Shown here: in pieces, positions 35,401-42,840 of the stretch
Position numbering within the stretch: position 1 is the stretch's first letter
Layout: each line of letters begins with the position of its first letter
DNA from: Psychrosphaera haliotis
Lineage (GTDB): Bacteria > Pseudomonadota > Gammaproteobacteria > Enterobacterales > Alteromonadaceae
NCBI RefSeq assembly: GCF_039523615.1
Contig: NZ_BAAAFQ010000004.1
Coordinates: 620,001 to 684,000 of the forward strand
Length of the DNA: 64,000 bases
Reading direction: 5' to 3'
Made by a program: the position numbers and the translations under genes
Notes under the pieces: generated by a model
Databases searched by the model: none
The model's input: the letters and a program-made list of their open reading frames with translations, nothing else
What the model was told of the DNA's origin: nothing

Positions 35401-36971
35401 AATGTTCCATCAGCATTAAGAGCTAAAACGCCATTACTTACATTCACGATTGGAGTTGTATTGATAGTCAAATCATCACCGTCAACATCGCTCGCTAAAC
35501 CGAGTAAGTTGCCGACATTAGTTAACGGCAAATCTTCTGTTGCATTTATAACGTAACTTGGTGCTACAGGGGCATCATTTACAGGAGTTACCGAAATCGT
35601 TAAAGTACCGGAACTTTTTGCTCCATACTGATCTTCTACTTCAAATTGTATTGAATCCAATCCATAAAAGTTCAAATTGGGCGAGTAGTTTACAACTCCT
35701 AATTCTGTTATTGAAAAGACCCCTCCGCTTGAAACTCCACTTGCTTGCGTTACAAAACTGAGTGTATCGCCTTCTATTTCCGACACATGATCCAACAGGT
35801 CAAAATTTACAGCAGCATTATCTTCAACGATATTTAGGTTTATTGTTTCTGCAACAACAGGGGCATCATTAACATTCTCAATGTTAATAGTTACTATCGC
35901 GCTATCTACCAGGCCATTTTCATCTATGACTTGATATGAAAATACATCGGGACCAAAAAAGTTAACAGCTGGAGTATACTCAAAATCCCCTAACTCATTA
36001 ATTGATATAGTTCCATTTGATGTTTCCGATAGTAAATTAGTATTGACGGTTAATAAAGAAGAGGCGCTATCATTACTTAAAACATTACCAACAAGCACTA
36101 AATCTTCCTCAATAGAAAAAACATCATCTTCGGCTTGAGGTGGATTGATTGGGGTAATCACACCAAGTGGGTCGACACGGAGAAGCGGTGATATGCCACT
36201 TTCACCACTGCCATCTACACCAGTTACAAGTACAAAATAAGTTTCTTCATTTACAATATTATTTATATTTACCGATGTATTAATTTTAGACAGTAGTTGC
36301 TGTCCATTGGGCAAAGACGTTACATTTTGCGGGGTAAGATTGATATCACTAGCAGTATAAATATTATAACGTTCAAGTGCTTCATTTTTTTGCCAAGTAA
36401 CTATCATTTGATTATCGAGTCTTTCGACCGATAAAGAGTTTATTCTGTGTGGTTGCCACTGCACGAAACTTCTTCCTGCAAGTGAGTTACCAGATGACTC
36501 AGTAGCTACCCAAACCTGTAACTCTAATGTGCCTTCATCTTTACCTGCCAATATAGGGTTTAAACCTATTACCGAAGCCCTAAACTCTGTTCCACAATTT
36601 TCTTCACATATGGAGTAGCTAACATTGCTGCCGGCTAAACTTATGAATATTTCTAAGATTTCTTCGTCGCTATTTGTATTTAGAGTAAAAAGTAGGTTGC
36701 CCGTTACGTTATTAACGTCATCAGGCCATTCTATTGATGCCGTTTCTATTAATGCTGATGTATTTGGGTTAGCTGCTGAACTTGCTAGAACTCTTGAGTG
36801 TTTAGACTCACCAACGCTATGGGATAAATCAATCAAAACCGGAGTAGGCGTTATGGCCTCTGGTTGATTTAACTTATCACCAACAAAATTAGACTCTTTA
36901 GTTTCTTTACCGCATGCACTCAATATAGACACAAACAATAAAACTAAGGTGATATAAAAAATATTTTTCAT
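32460..36971 (-). CDS. Giant cadherin-like/delta-60-repeat lipoprotein
   Basis: A 1503-residue lipoprotein (lipobox SILSAC, Cys20) with AAGGAAG before its ATG. Order, in residues: linker; FN3-like domain (about 178-266); three tandem Ig/cadherin-like repeats of about 95 residues, each with a NFFG/NFYG element and ending VNDAP (about 281-366, 367-464, 465-562); a cadherin domain with DIEDDSITFEISGGD (565-662); then about 820 residues of delta-60-type repeats such as GSLDLTFGDNG, GEIDQSFGIDG and GSLDTDFGIEG, probably beta-propellers. Aspartate-rich, consistent with calcium binding. A surface adhesin or matrix protein is likely. Follows the fecR-like gene by 45 bases. Confidence 0.88.
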   Translation of the reverse strand: MKNIFYITLVLLFVSILSACGKETKESNFVGDKLNQPEAITPTPVLIDLSHSVGESKHSRVLASSAANPNTSALIETASIEWPDDVNNVTGNLLFTLNTNSDEEILEIFISLAGSNVSYSICEENCGTEFRASVIGLNPILAGKDEGTLELQVWVATESSGNSLAGRSFVQWQPHRINSLSVERLDNQMIVTWQKNEALERYNIYTASDINLTPQNVTSLPNGQQLLSKINTSVNINNIVNEETYFVLVTGVDGSGESGISPLLRVDPLGVITPINPPQAEDDVFSIEEDLVLVGNVLSNDSASSLLTVNTNLLSETSNGTISINELGDFEYTPAVNFFGPDVFSYQVIDENGLVDSAIVTINIENVNDAPVVAETINLNIVEDNAAVNFDLLDHVSEIEGDTLSFVTQASGVSSGGVFSITELGVVNYSPNLNFYGLDSIQFEVEDQYGAKSSGTLTISVTPVNDAPVAPSYVINATEDLPLTNVGNLLGLASDVDGDDLTINTTPIVNVSNGVLALNADGTFDYTPALNFFGDDTFEYKISDGNGSSDRGIITLAVAAVNDAPILSAQSFSGILENVSSGHVVGTVIASDIEDDSITFEISGGDSGLFNIDSNTGQLTVNGNSVLNFEAFQSHIIEVKATDNGSPNAFSTANISIGIENVIEPKAPVEASNFGRTLTGYIDLYGSKQSATLTDITEVNGNVYASGHIDNVDSDVYLISYDVDGNINSSFGTNGELTLNLGGEEQAKAITKGNGNLYVLIDKALNGSRELCVMLFDLNGTLDDASGDNGSGIRCTTEESELYGSDITFVDNKVYAVGYRDDGTQLDSLVMKLDDDDLNFEENSPVFKDVSTGSRDDKANAIRSFHDNKLMVVGATKGLNGDLDGYVRYLNSDIENEVTFNGGTDLILDVPGSLGDDELNTLAGIAGSDFTAYIGGSTEQISGSKDAFVVGIDKTGTIDTNVDDDGFIIFNTGNDNGSSSSEINTIVQAFNSTDLMAVGTVYEDEGDRIFVFKMDSTDGEIESNFGDGGILNVIKDDNVNASSIVVDEYLRSWVVGSSESGALKPLMLAIEPEGSFFSCFPDDESGCGQDGELVKDISGREKDDSAISLIKYASGSQATKYLSLSQVNLASDNILVLHRYLSSGSLDLTFGDNGSKQIYIGPQVVGYGLKEKMDGSAFVFGQVENSESIKHGFITKLTASGEIDQSFGIDGTFLTDAIANATEVVIKDIDIDGAGKVVAIGSLKESGSIKPVVMRISPTGVLDSDSDSYDGAGESFQSEGYEIGNSGDVYSAVVIESSRNTYIAGTTGVVSANFRIIKYGLNGTEDSSFSGNGENVIVKPLSNEEVNGLLLGPEGHLFVFGSSTKIMTKSLVVKFNTDGTKFGSFGNGGLAEVSNVFGSGVNSATLDVSIDSDGRILLVGYGENNSVKKGAIARLLSDGSLDTDFGIEGNGKFLAADCQGEQSFTALIQNTNDQIVVSSQCNNGVSQDISLSQFNFYEEGVEP

Positions 36972-37016
36972 TAACAACTTCCTTACTTCAGCGTTGTTAT
37001 AACAAAGCTAACAAGT

Positions 37017-38177
37017 TTACTTTACCTTGAATGAGCCATTCAGTTTGTGTTCTGGTACTAGTATTTCGAATAACTCGAAGTTGCCTGTAATAGAGTCTCC
37101 AGCATCAGTGAAGACTCCATCAATTGAGCCTGTCGCTTTTTCATCCCCGTATGATGCGAAAGTAACGGCTAAATCAATATCAGTGACGTTAATTAAACCA
37201 CTAAATGCAGCATACCACTCGCCTCCAGAATCTACCGCAGTAAGTGACCCATCACTAACAACTCCGTTATCAAAATTAACGGACATTGATAACCCAAAGT
37301 CACGAACACTACCTAAATTTGAGGTAACTTCCGCTTGCTCTAATGTTTCGTACGTATAGCTACCAGTACGTGTTGCTAAAGCATCTGCCAATGTCGTTTC
37401 TGAAGACACTAGGAATTGTTGTTCACTATAAATAGAGTTATCAACTTCAGAGTTGGTTATTATTGAATCTACATTTTCTAAATCTTGTTGTTCTGAAACG
37501 GACACTATTGATTCATCGACACTTTCAGGCTCACTGGTCTCTTCAGAGTTGGAACTAGAGACTTTAGTAGAGTGCCCTTGCTCAAATATGGATGGTGGCG
37601 CAAGAAGTTCAGTGATGGTTCCGTCCATTGATACTTTACCAAATGAGAACGCTTCATCCTGGCCAAATGACACAGTACTTTCATCATTTGACATCAAGTC
37701 AATGGCGCCGTCCCAAACCGCTATAAACATATCATCATTGACCATAGCCAACTCAAAGTGAGTACCTCTGATACCAATTGATCCTACTGGCGTTTTTACC
37801 TGATAGTCACCACCGTGTTTTTTTATTTGTCCCGAGATTGATCTGAGGCCGCCTTTTACCAACTCGATAACCGCAGAGCCTTGTTTTGATTCTGGATCAT
37901 AGGCATAGCTTGATATAAAAACTTCAGAATTTGGCTTTATGCTTAAAAGCCCTCCGTCAGACATAGAAAATTGAGCTCTGCCTGTTTCTTTAGTAATAAC
38001 CTTATCAACACTGAAAATAGGTGCTCGACGTTTTAATGGTCTGGATTCTTGGCTACGAGCATCAAATGCTTGAACGTCGCCACGAGACATAATTGTTTTT
38101 CCCGCGTTTTCAGCAGCTAACAAGCTAGGTGTGTAAATGGTTGAAATTACCAAAGACAAAAATATTAACTTACGCAT
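37017..38177 (-). CDS. Exported FecR-domain protein
   Basis: A 386-residue protein with a signal peptide (residues 1-21, PSLLAAENAGK after it). The FecR domain covers about 25-165: SRGDVQAF, VDKVITKETGRAQFSMSDGGLLSIKPNS (in parts), VELVKGGLR, and VKTPVGSIGIRGTHFEL with a WDGAI element. Unlike the iron-siderophore anti-sigma FecR it has no N-terminal cytosolic helix; this exported class is thought to bind cell-wall or surface partners. The C-terminal half is acidic and Ser/Glu-rich, then strand-rich (about 290-386). AGGAGAG precedes the ATG. Second gene of the operon, 9 bases after the TPR-barrel gene. Confidence 0.85.
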   Translation of the reverse strand: MRKLIFLSLVISTIYTPSLLAAENAGKTIMSRGDVQAFDARSQESRPLKRRAPIFSVDKVITKETGRAQFSMSDGGLLSIKPNSEVFISSYAYDPESKQGSAVIELVKGGLRSISGQIKKHGGDYQVKTPVGSIGIRGTHFELAMVNDDMFIAVWDGAIDLMSNDESTVSFGQDEAFSFGKVSMDGTITELLAPPSIFEQGHSTKVSSSNSEETSEPESVDESIVSVSEQQDLENVDSIITNSEVDNSIYSEQQFLVSSETTLADALATRTGSYTYETLEQAEVTSNLGSVRDFGLSMSVNFDNGVVSDGSLTAVDSGGEWYAAFSGLINVTDIDLAVTFASYGDEKATGSIDGVFTDAGDSITGNFELFEILVPEHKLNGSFKVK

Positions 38178-38186
38178 TTAACTCTC

Positions 38187-39497
38187 CTAAAACTGGTACT
38201 TTAATGTCAGCGCTGTATCAAACCTGTCGTATTCGTATAGGCTCAAATTACTGGATTTATTTTGGTAGCTTAATAAGCCTTGAACACTCAGCTTCTTATT
38301 AATCTTGTATTGAATTGTATTTGTTAATTGACGAAGCGTTTCCTTTCTTTTTACTAAAAACAAAGGATGTAAGTCGTCAAAAGATTGCTTCTGATATGAG
38401 AGCATTGCTAGGTAAAACATGGAATCATTAAAGGCGTAGATCATTTGATAGCTCAAGCCTGCACTGTCTTTAGCGTTATACTTTCCTATGTCTAAACTAG
38501 ACTCTTCATCAATATAAAAAATGCTAACCTTGTGCAACGCCTGTTGCCCTAAATAAGTGGCGCCTAGATTAAACTTTAGTAATTCAGCATCCAGACTTTC
38601 AATTTCTTTATTATCTAACCAGCCAAACCCTATCGAGCTTGATAATAAGTACTGTTTATTCAACTTATGTTCGGCTCCAAATGAAAACTCAGTTTCAGCG
38701 CGATAGAAGTCGCCTTTCAGTAATAAAGGAGTAATTGAACCTTTCCCAATATATGTTGTACTTTCTTTCTTAAAACGATATTCACCAGCGATATTGGCTA
38801 TGGTTCGGTTATATTGACCTTCATTCGCGTACTGAAAGTCATTCACACCCCAAATCAGCCTAATACCCTGTTGCTGTGATAGTTTTTTCTTGTATGAACC
38901 ATTGTAAGCAAGTCTCCAATAGTGCCCTGAAAGCTTTTGGCTTGCTTTTGATAGAGGAACATCACCGTTTAAAGAGGGAATAAAAATTGAATCTTCCGAT
39001 GTGCCAGCATTAATATTAGAGTCTTGGCCAAAAGTTAATCCAACACTATTATTTAACGCGCCATCTAAACTTGCAGTAATAGTGTTAATTTCTAATTCTA
39101 ATTTTGCGACCTTTTTTAACTGAGCGTCGTTGAGTGCCTCCCCCTTAAGCGCTGCCAATTCAGCTGAAGAAGCTGCAATATTATTTGCCTTTAAATATGC
39201 ATTAGCGAGTAATATTCTTGCATCATGCCAATTGGGAGCCGATGCAATCACTCGTTCAAAGGCAAAGACGGATTCGTGAACTTTGTTAACTTTTAAAGCC
39301 GCTAAACCTAGTAAAAAGTCAAATTTAGGCTCACCTAATAGCTCACTATTCTCACTGGCTAGATTGTAAGCTTCGGCAGATTTGTTATTCAGTAATAACT
39401 CTTGAACTTGCTTTTCAATCGGCTCGCTTACTAATACTTCTTCTGCATAACTAGACATTGAAGCCAAAGCTAAAAACATTACCGCTAAAAACCGCAT
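38187..39497 (-). CDS. TPR plus outer-membrane barrel protein (Slam/DUF560-like)
   Basis: A 436-residue exported protein (signal peptide residues 1-18, SMSSYA). Residues about 25-145 form TPR-like helices (FDFLLGLAALKVNKVHESVFAFERVIASAPNWHDARILLANAYLKAN in parts). From about 155 to the end there are amphipathic strands with aromatic ends, finishing ALTLKYQF, an outer-membrane barrel signature. TPR followed by a 14-strand barrel is the layout of surface lipoprotein assembly modulators (Slam); similarity beyond layout is weak. AAGGA precedes the ATG. First gene of the operon, about 30 bases after the predicted transcription start. A role in exposing the downstream lipoprotein is inferred. Confidence 0.72.
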   Translation of the reverse strand: MRFLAVMFLALASMSSYAEEVLVSEPIEKQVQELLLNNKSAEAYNLASENSELLGEPKFDFLLGLAALKVNKVHESVFAFERVIASAPNWHDARILLANAYLKANNIAASSAELAALKGEALNDAQLKKVAKLELEINTITASLDGALNNSVGLTFGQDSNINAGTSEDSIFIPSLNGDVPLSKASQKLSGHYWRLAYNGSYKKKLSQQQGIRLIWGVNDFQYANEGQYNRTIANIAGEYRFKKESTTYIGKGSITPLLLKGDFYRAETEFSFGAEHKLNKQYLLSSSIGFGWLDNKEIESLDAELLKFNLGATYLGQQALHKVSIFYIDEESSLDIGKYNAKDSAGLSYQMIYAFNDSMFYLAMLSYQKQSFDDLHPLFLVKRKETLRQLTNTIQYKINKKLSVQGLLSYQNKSSNLSLYEYDRFDTALTLKYQF

Positions 39498-39535
39498 TTA
39501 TATTCCTTTTTAGAACAAAGCATTGCCAAAGGGTT

Positions 39536-39564
39536 ATTATAGGTTTAGTAGGCAAAACTGTCGA
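39536..39564 (-). promoter_or_regulatory. Sigma-70 promoter of the six-gene surface/second-messenger operon
   Basis: On the minus strand TCGACA (complement 39559-39564), 17 bases, TATAAT (complement 39536-39541). The hexamers match consensus in 5/6 and 6/6 positions. The start site would fall near 39529, about 30 bases before the first ATG. Confidence 0.75.
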
Positions 39565-39631
39565 GTTTCTCATCAACGTATTCATCCGTGAGCTTATATC
39601 AAAATTAAAGAAGATAAAAATCACATGCAAG

Positions 39632-40387
39632 CTAATGTTGTCGGCTCATTTGAGTAGGAGAAACGCCATAAGTAGAAACAAACGCGCGACAAAATGCATC
39701 ACCGCTTGCGTAGCCATATTTGTTTGCAACTTCCTTTACTCTCTTACCATTTAATATTGCAAGACGAGCGGCCGTCATTCTCCATAACCTAACGTAAGTA
39801 ATGGGAGAATATCCCAACACTTTATTAAATACGGCCATAAACTGGGATCGTGACATTGCTGCGATTTCCACAAAATCCTCAATTTTCCAAGGGTAATGGG
39901 GGTTGTCATGAATAGCCACCACCACATGTCGTAACTTAGGGTGAGCTAATCCTGCAAAAATTCCTGTTTCAATTTTCCCTTCAGCTATTTGGTGACGAAG
40001 AATATTGACGACGAGTAAGTCACATAAACGATCTAGCGCGAATCGCGCTCCACATCTAGACATGGAAGCTTCGGTTACAATCAAATGAGCAATGCCCTGC
40101 ACGTTACTTTTTCCGCCGAATTCATTTGGGTGTTTTAAATCTATTTCAACATACTCAGGCATAGCTTGATGAAGAGGGTTTTTGTTATCACCAATATCCA
40201 CATGTATGCAAACAAGTGGTTCGGATTCAATAGGCACCAAAGTATTAGGTTCAACCACTAGAACCAGTTTATCTAAACAAGTTTGGTCACCATAAATAAA
40301 AAGGTTGGCACCTTCAGAAGATAATAAACATTCAGCTTTAACTTCAAAGTTTGAAAGTAGGCTGGATAAACGATCAAGATGAGACAT
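39632..40387 (-). CDS. AraC-family transcriptional regulator (cupin type)
   Basis: A 251-residue regulator. The N-terminal half (1-150) resembles the cupin_6 ligand domain of AraC proteins: LSSEGANLFIYGD, LVCIHVDIGD and CGARFALDRLCDLLVVNILR. The C-terminal DNA-binding domain has two helix-turn-helix motifs: WKIEDFVEIAAMSRSQFMAVFNKVLGYSPITYV (in parts) and VKEVANKYGYASGDAFCRAF...GVSPTQ. It lies upstream of the six-gene operon on the same strand, but a good promoter separates them; it is divergent from the exported HAD gene 86 bases away, its likely target. Confidence 0.93.
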   Translation of the reverse strand: MSHLDRLSSLLSNFEVKAECLLSSEGANLFIYGDQTCLDKLVLVVEPNTLVPIESEPLVCIHVDIGDNKNPLHQAMPEYVEIDLKHPNEFGGKSNVQGIAHLIVTEASMSRCGARFALDRLCDLLVVNILRHQIAEGKIETGIFAGLAHPKLRHVVVAIHDNPHYPWKIEDFVEIAAMSRSQFMAVFNKVLGYSPITYVRLWRMTAARLAILNGKRVKEVANKYGYASGDAFCRAFVSTYGVSPTQMSRQH

Positions 40388-40473
40388 AAGCGGACTTCCT
40401 GTAAGACAAATAAGACCTTAACCAACAATAAGTCCATTACTATATCAGTACTTCGAATAAATTAGGTAATTCT

Positions 40474-41250
40474 ATGTCTCTATGTTCATCTATAAAAATG
40501 TACGCCCTTTCAATTTTTGTTTTATTTGGCGCGTCATCTCACGCCAATGCTGCAGAGGAAAAGCAACCTATGCCAAAACCTAAAGTTATCATCTTTGATG
40601 TAAACGAAACACTTCTAGACCTAGCGCCACTGAAAGTATCCGTAGGCAAGGCAATGAACGGACGTGAAGACTTACTTCCGCTATGGTTCTCAACTATGTT
40701 GCATTACTCCCTTGTTGATACACTAACAGAGGAATATCACGATTTTGGTCAAATCGGTGCTGCAGCATTAATGATGTTAGCGCAGAGCAATAATATAGAG
40801 CTTTCCCAAGAACAAGCTCGCGAAGCTATCGTAAATACAATCACCAAGTTACCGGCTCACCCTGACGTAAAGCCAGCGCTAAAAACACTTTCTGACCAAG
40901 GCTTTTACATTGTTAGTTTAACCAACTCATCTAATGCAGGTGTTGCAGCTCAATTTGAACACACAGGTTTAACTTCATTTTTTAAGCATCGCTTTAGTGT
41001 TGAAGACGTCAAGGCATTTAAACCAGCTCGAAAAACTTATGAATGGGTTTTAAAAGAGTTGAACGTTAACGCTAGTGACGTATTAATGGTAGCGGCGCAC
41101 CCATGGGATTTAGCAGGTGCAAAAGCAGTAGGACTTCAAACTGCATTTGTTCGTCGTTCTGGTACATCATTGTACCCTCTGGCTCAGTCGCCAGATTATC
41201 AAGTAAATGACCTTCAAGAATTGATAAACGTTTTGGCTAAACTTAAATAA
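40474..41250 (+). CDS. Exported haloacid-dehalogenase-like hydrolase
   Basis: A 258-residue HAD-superfamily protein most like type II L-2-haloacid dehalogenases: nucleophile motif IIFDVNETLLDLAPL, cap domain, LTNSSNAGV (Ser/Thr motif), FKPARKTYEW (Lys motif) and VAAHPWDLAGAKAVGL. Unusually, it starts with a Sec-type signal peptide (core MYALSIFVLFGASSHANAAEE, cleavage near residue 27), so it should act in the periplasm, whereas most family members are cytoplasmic. AGGTAATTCT precedes the ATG. Divergent from the AraC regulator, which probably controls it. True substrate unknown. Confidence 0.87.
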   Translation: MSLCSSIKMYALSIFVLFGASSHANAAEEKQPMPKPKVIIFDVNETLLDLAPLKVSVGKAMNGREDLLPLWFSTMLHYSLVDTLTEEYHDFGQIGAAALMMLAQSNNIELSQEQAREAIVNTITKLPAHPDVKPALKTLSDQGFYIVSLTNSSNAGVAAQFEHTGLTSFFKHRFSVEDVKAFKPARKTYEWVLKELNVNASDVLMVAAHPWDLAGAKAVGLQTAFVRRSGTSLYPLAQSPDYQVNDLQELINVLAKLK

Positions 41251-41312
41251 TAAGCTGGTAACCAAACGGCTAAACAGGAACGAACTTCAAGGATGAGGAT
41301 TTTTTATTGGGA

Positions 41313-41720
<408 letters not shown>

Positions 41721-41726
41721 GCGCGG

Positions 41727-41732
41727 ATTATA
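41727..41732 (-). promoter_or_regulatory. -10 element of rnpB
   Basis: TATAAT on the minus strand (ATTATA on plus), about 7 bases before the estimated RNA 5' end. The -35 is weak (ATGCAT at 17-base spacing). Confidence 0.6.
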
Positions 41733-41824
41733 ACGGATTTACAAACGATATGCATTAACGGATTTTGATTTGACTAAGCAAAGTCCTTTGTCTGCCTCAG
41801 ACCAATATTTAATTTTTAGTTTTT

Positions 41825-41890
41825 AGTTTAAGGCTAGATAAGGTCTTGGTTTAAGGCTACATAAGGTCTTGGTTTAAGGCTACATAAGGG
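41825..41890. repeat. 23-bp tandem repeat, about 2.9 copies
   Basis: Three copies of GGTTTAAGGCTACATAAGG (+TCTT): 41825-41847 (two changes at the left, one C to G), 41848-41870 and a shortened copy at 41871-41890. It lies in the non-coding spacer between rnpB and the end of rsmI. Confidence 0.85.
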
Positions 41891-41907
41891 TTAGGGCAAT
41901 GCTAAAG

Positions 41908-42744
41908 TTATTCCTGCCAAGTCAGCGCAAGCTTATATAAATCATTCTTTTTTAAATCATGAATTTTTGCCGTAATAGCCGCGGCTTTTTTAGTAGGCAA
42001 CTCTTCCATCAACGACTTCAGTAACATCTCAGCTTCAGGTGACAAAGCAGACTCTTCTTTATTTGGCGCTAACATAAGTACCATTTCGCCTTGTTGGCGG
42101 TCTTTGTCTTCACCAAACCAATCGATAATCTCTTGTGCTGTACCAGATTTAAAAGACTCATAATGTTTAGTGAGTTCTTTGGCGACAACAACCTGCTTGT
42201 CTTCACCTAAGGCTTCTATTACGTGTTTTAAAGAATCAATAATACGCCTAGGGCTCTCGTAAAAAACCGTCGTAAAGTCGGCATTTTTATAGGAGGTTAA
42301 TACTGATATTTTAGCTTGTTGTTTCACTGGTAAAAAGCCAGCAAATAAAAACTTGTCTGTTGGCAAACCAGCTGCGCAAAGTGCCGTGATTACCGCACTA
42401 GGCCCTGGTATAGGCGTAACCTGAACATCTTGCTCACGTGCTAAGTTAACTAAATTGTATCCAGGATCAGAAATGAGTGGCGTGCCTGCGTCGCTAATCA
42501 GCGCTATGCTTTTACCTTGCTCAATTTGATCAAGTAAAGACTGTGCTTTTTGCTTTTCATTATGGTCATGCAATGGAAACATTTTAGTCTTGATGCCAAA
42601 GTGACTAAGTAGCTTACCACTATGTCGAGTGTCCTCTGCAGCTATGAGGTCAACCTCATTTAACGTATCTAGTGCACGCTGGGTAATGTCGGAAAGATTT
42701 CCGATAGGCGTTGCAACAATATATAAAATTCCAGGATTCGACAT
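41908..42744 (-). CDS. rsmI: 16S rRNA (cytidine(1402)-2'-O)-methyltransferase
   Basis: Methylates the ribose of C1402 in 16S rRNA using S-adenosylmethionine. The protein starts MSNPGILYIVATPIGNLSDI; of two adjacent ATGs I choose the second, since GAGG is 5 bases before it and only 2 before the first. The tetrapyrrole-methylase fold is clear: AAEDTRHSGKLL, SDAGTPLISDPGY, PIPGPSAVITAL, GFLP and FYESPRRI. The normal length of about 278 residues. Divergent from lpoA, the conserved rsmI/lpoA arrangement. Confidence 0.97.
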   Translation of the reverse strand: MSNPGILYIVATPIGNLSDITQRALDTLNEVDLIAAEDTRHSGKLLSHFGIKTKMFPLHDHNEKQKAQSLLDQIEQGKSIALISDAGTPLISDPGYNLVNLAREQDVQVTPIPGPSAVITALCAAGLPTDKFLFAGFLPVKQQAKISVLTSYKNADFTTVFYESPRRIIDSLKHVIEALGEDKQVVVAKELTKHYESFKSGTAQEIIDWFGEDKDRQQGEMVLMLAPNKEESALSPEAEMLLKSLMEELPTKKAAAITAKIHDLKKNDLYKLALTWQE

Positions 42745-42762
42745 CATGACCTCTTTAAGCCG

Positions 42763-42791
42763 TTGTTTATAGCAGTATTCACTTGTATGAT
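42763..42791 (+). promoter_or_regulatory. Likely promoter of lpoA operon
   Basis: TTGTTT (42763-42768), 17 bases, TATGAT (42786-42791), about 50 bases before the lpoA start in the rsmI/lpoA spacer. Confidence 0.5.
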
Positions 42792-42840
42792 ACCTGCTTA
42801 ACTTTGCTTCTTATATTGTTTTTTACGTCTACTAAGGTAA

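Noticed and set aside
39498..39631. CRP site ahead of the cyclase operon
   Set aside because: No TGTGA-N6-TCACA-like palindrome is visible in the spacer.
22259..40387. The signalling block as a mobile genomic island
   Set aside because: No integrase, transposase, tRNA end or flanking direct repeat was seen, and base composition looks like that of the flanks.
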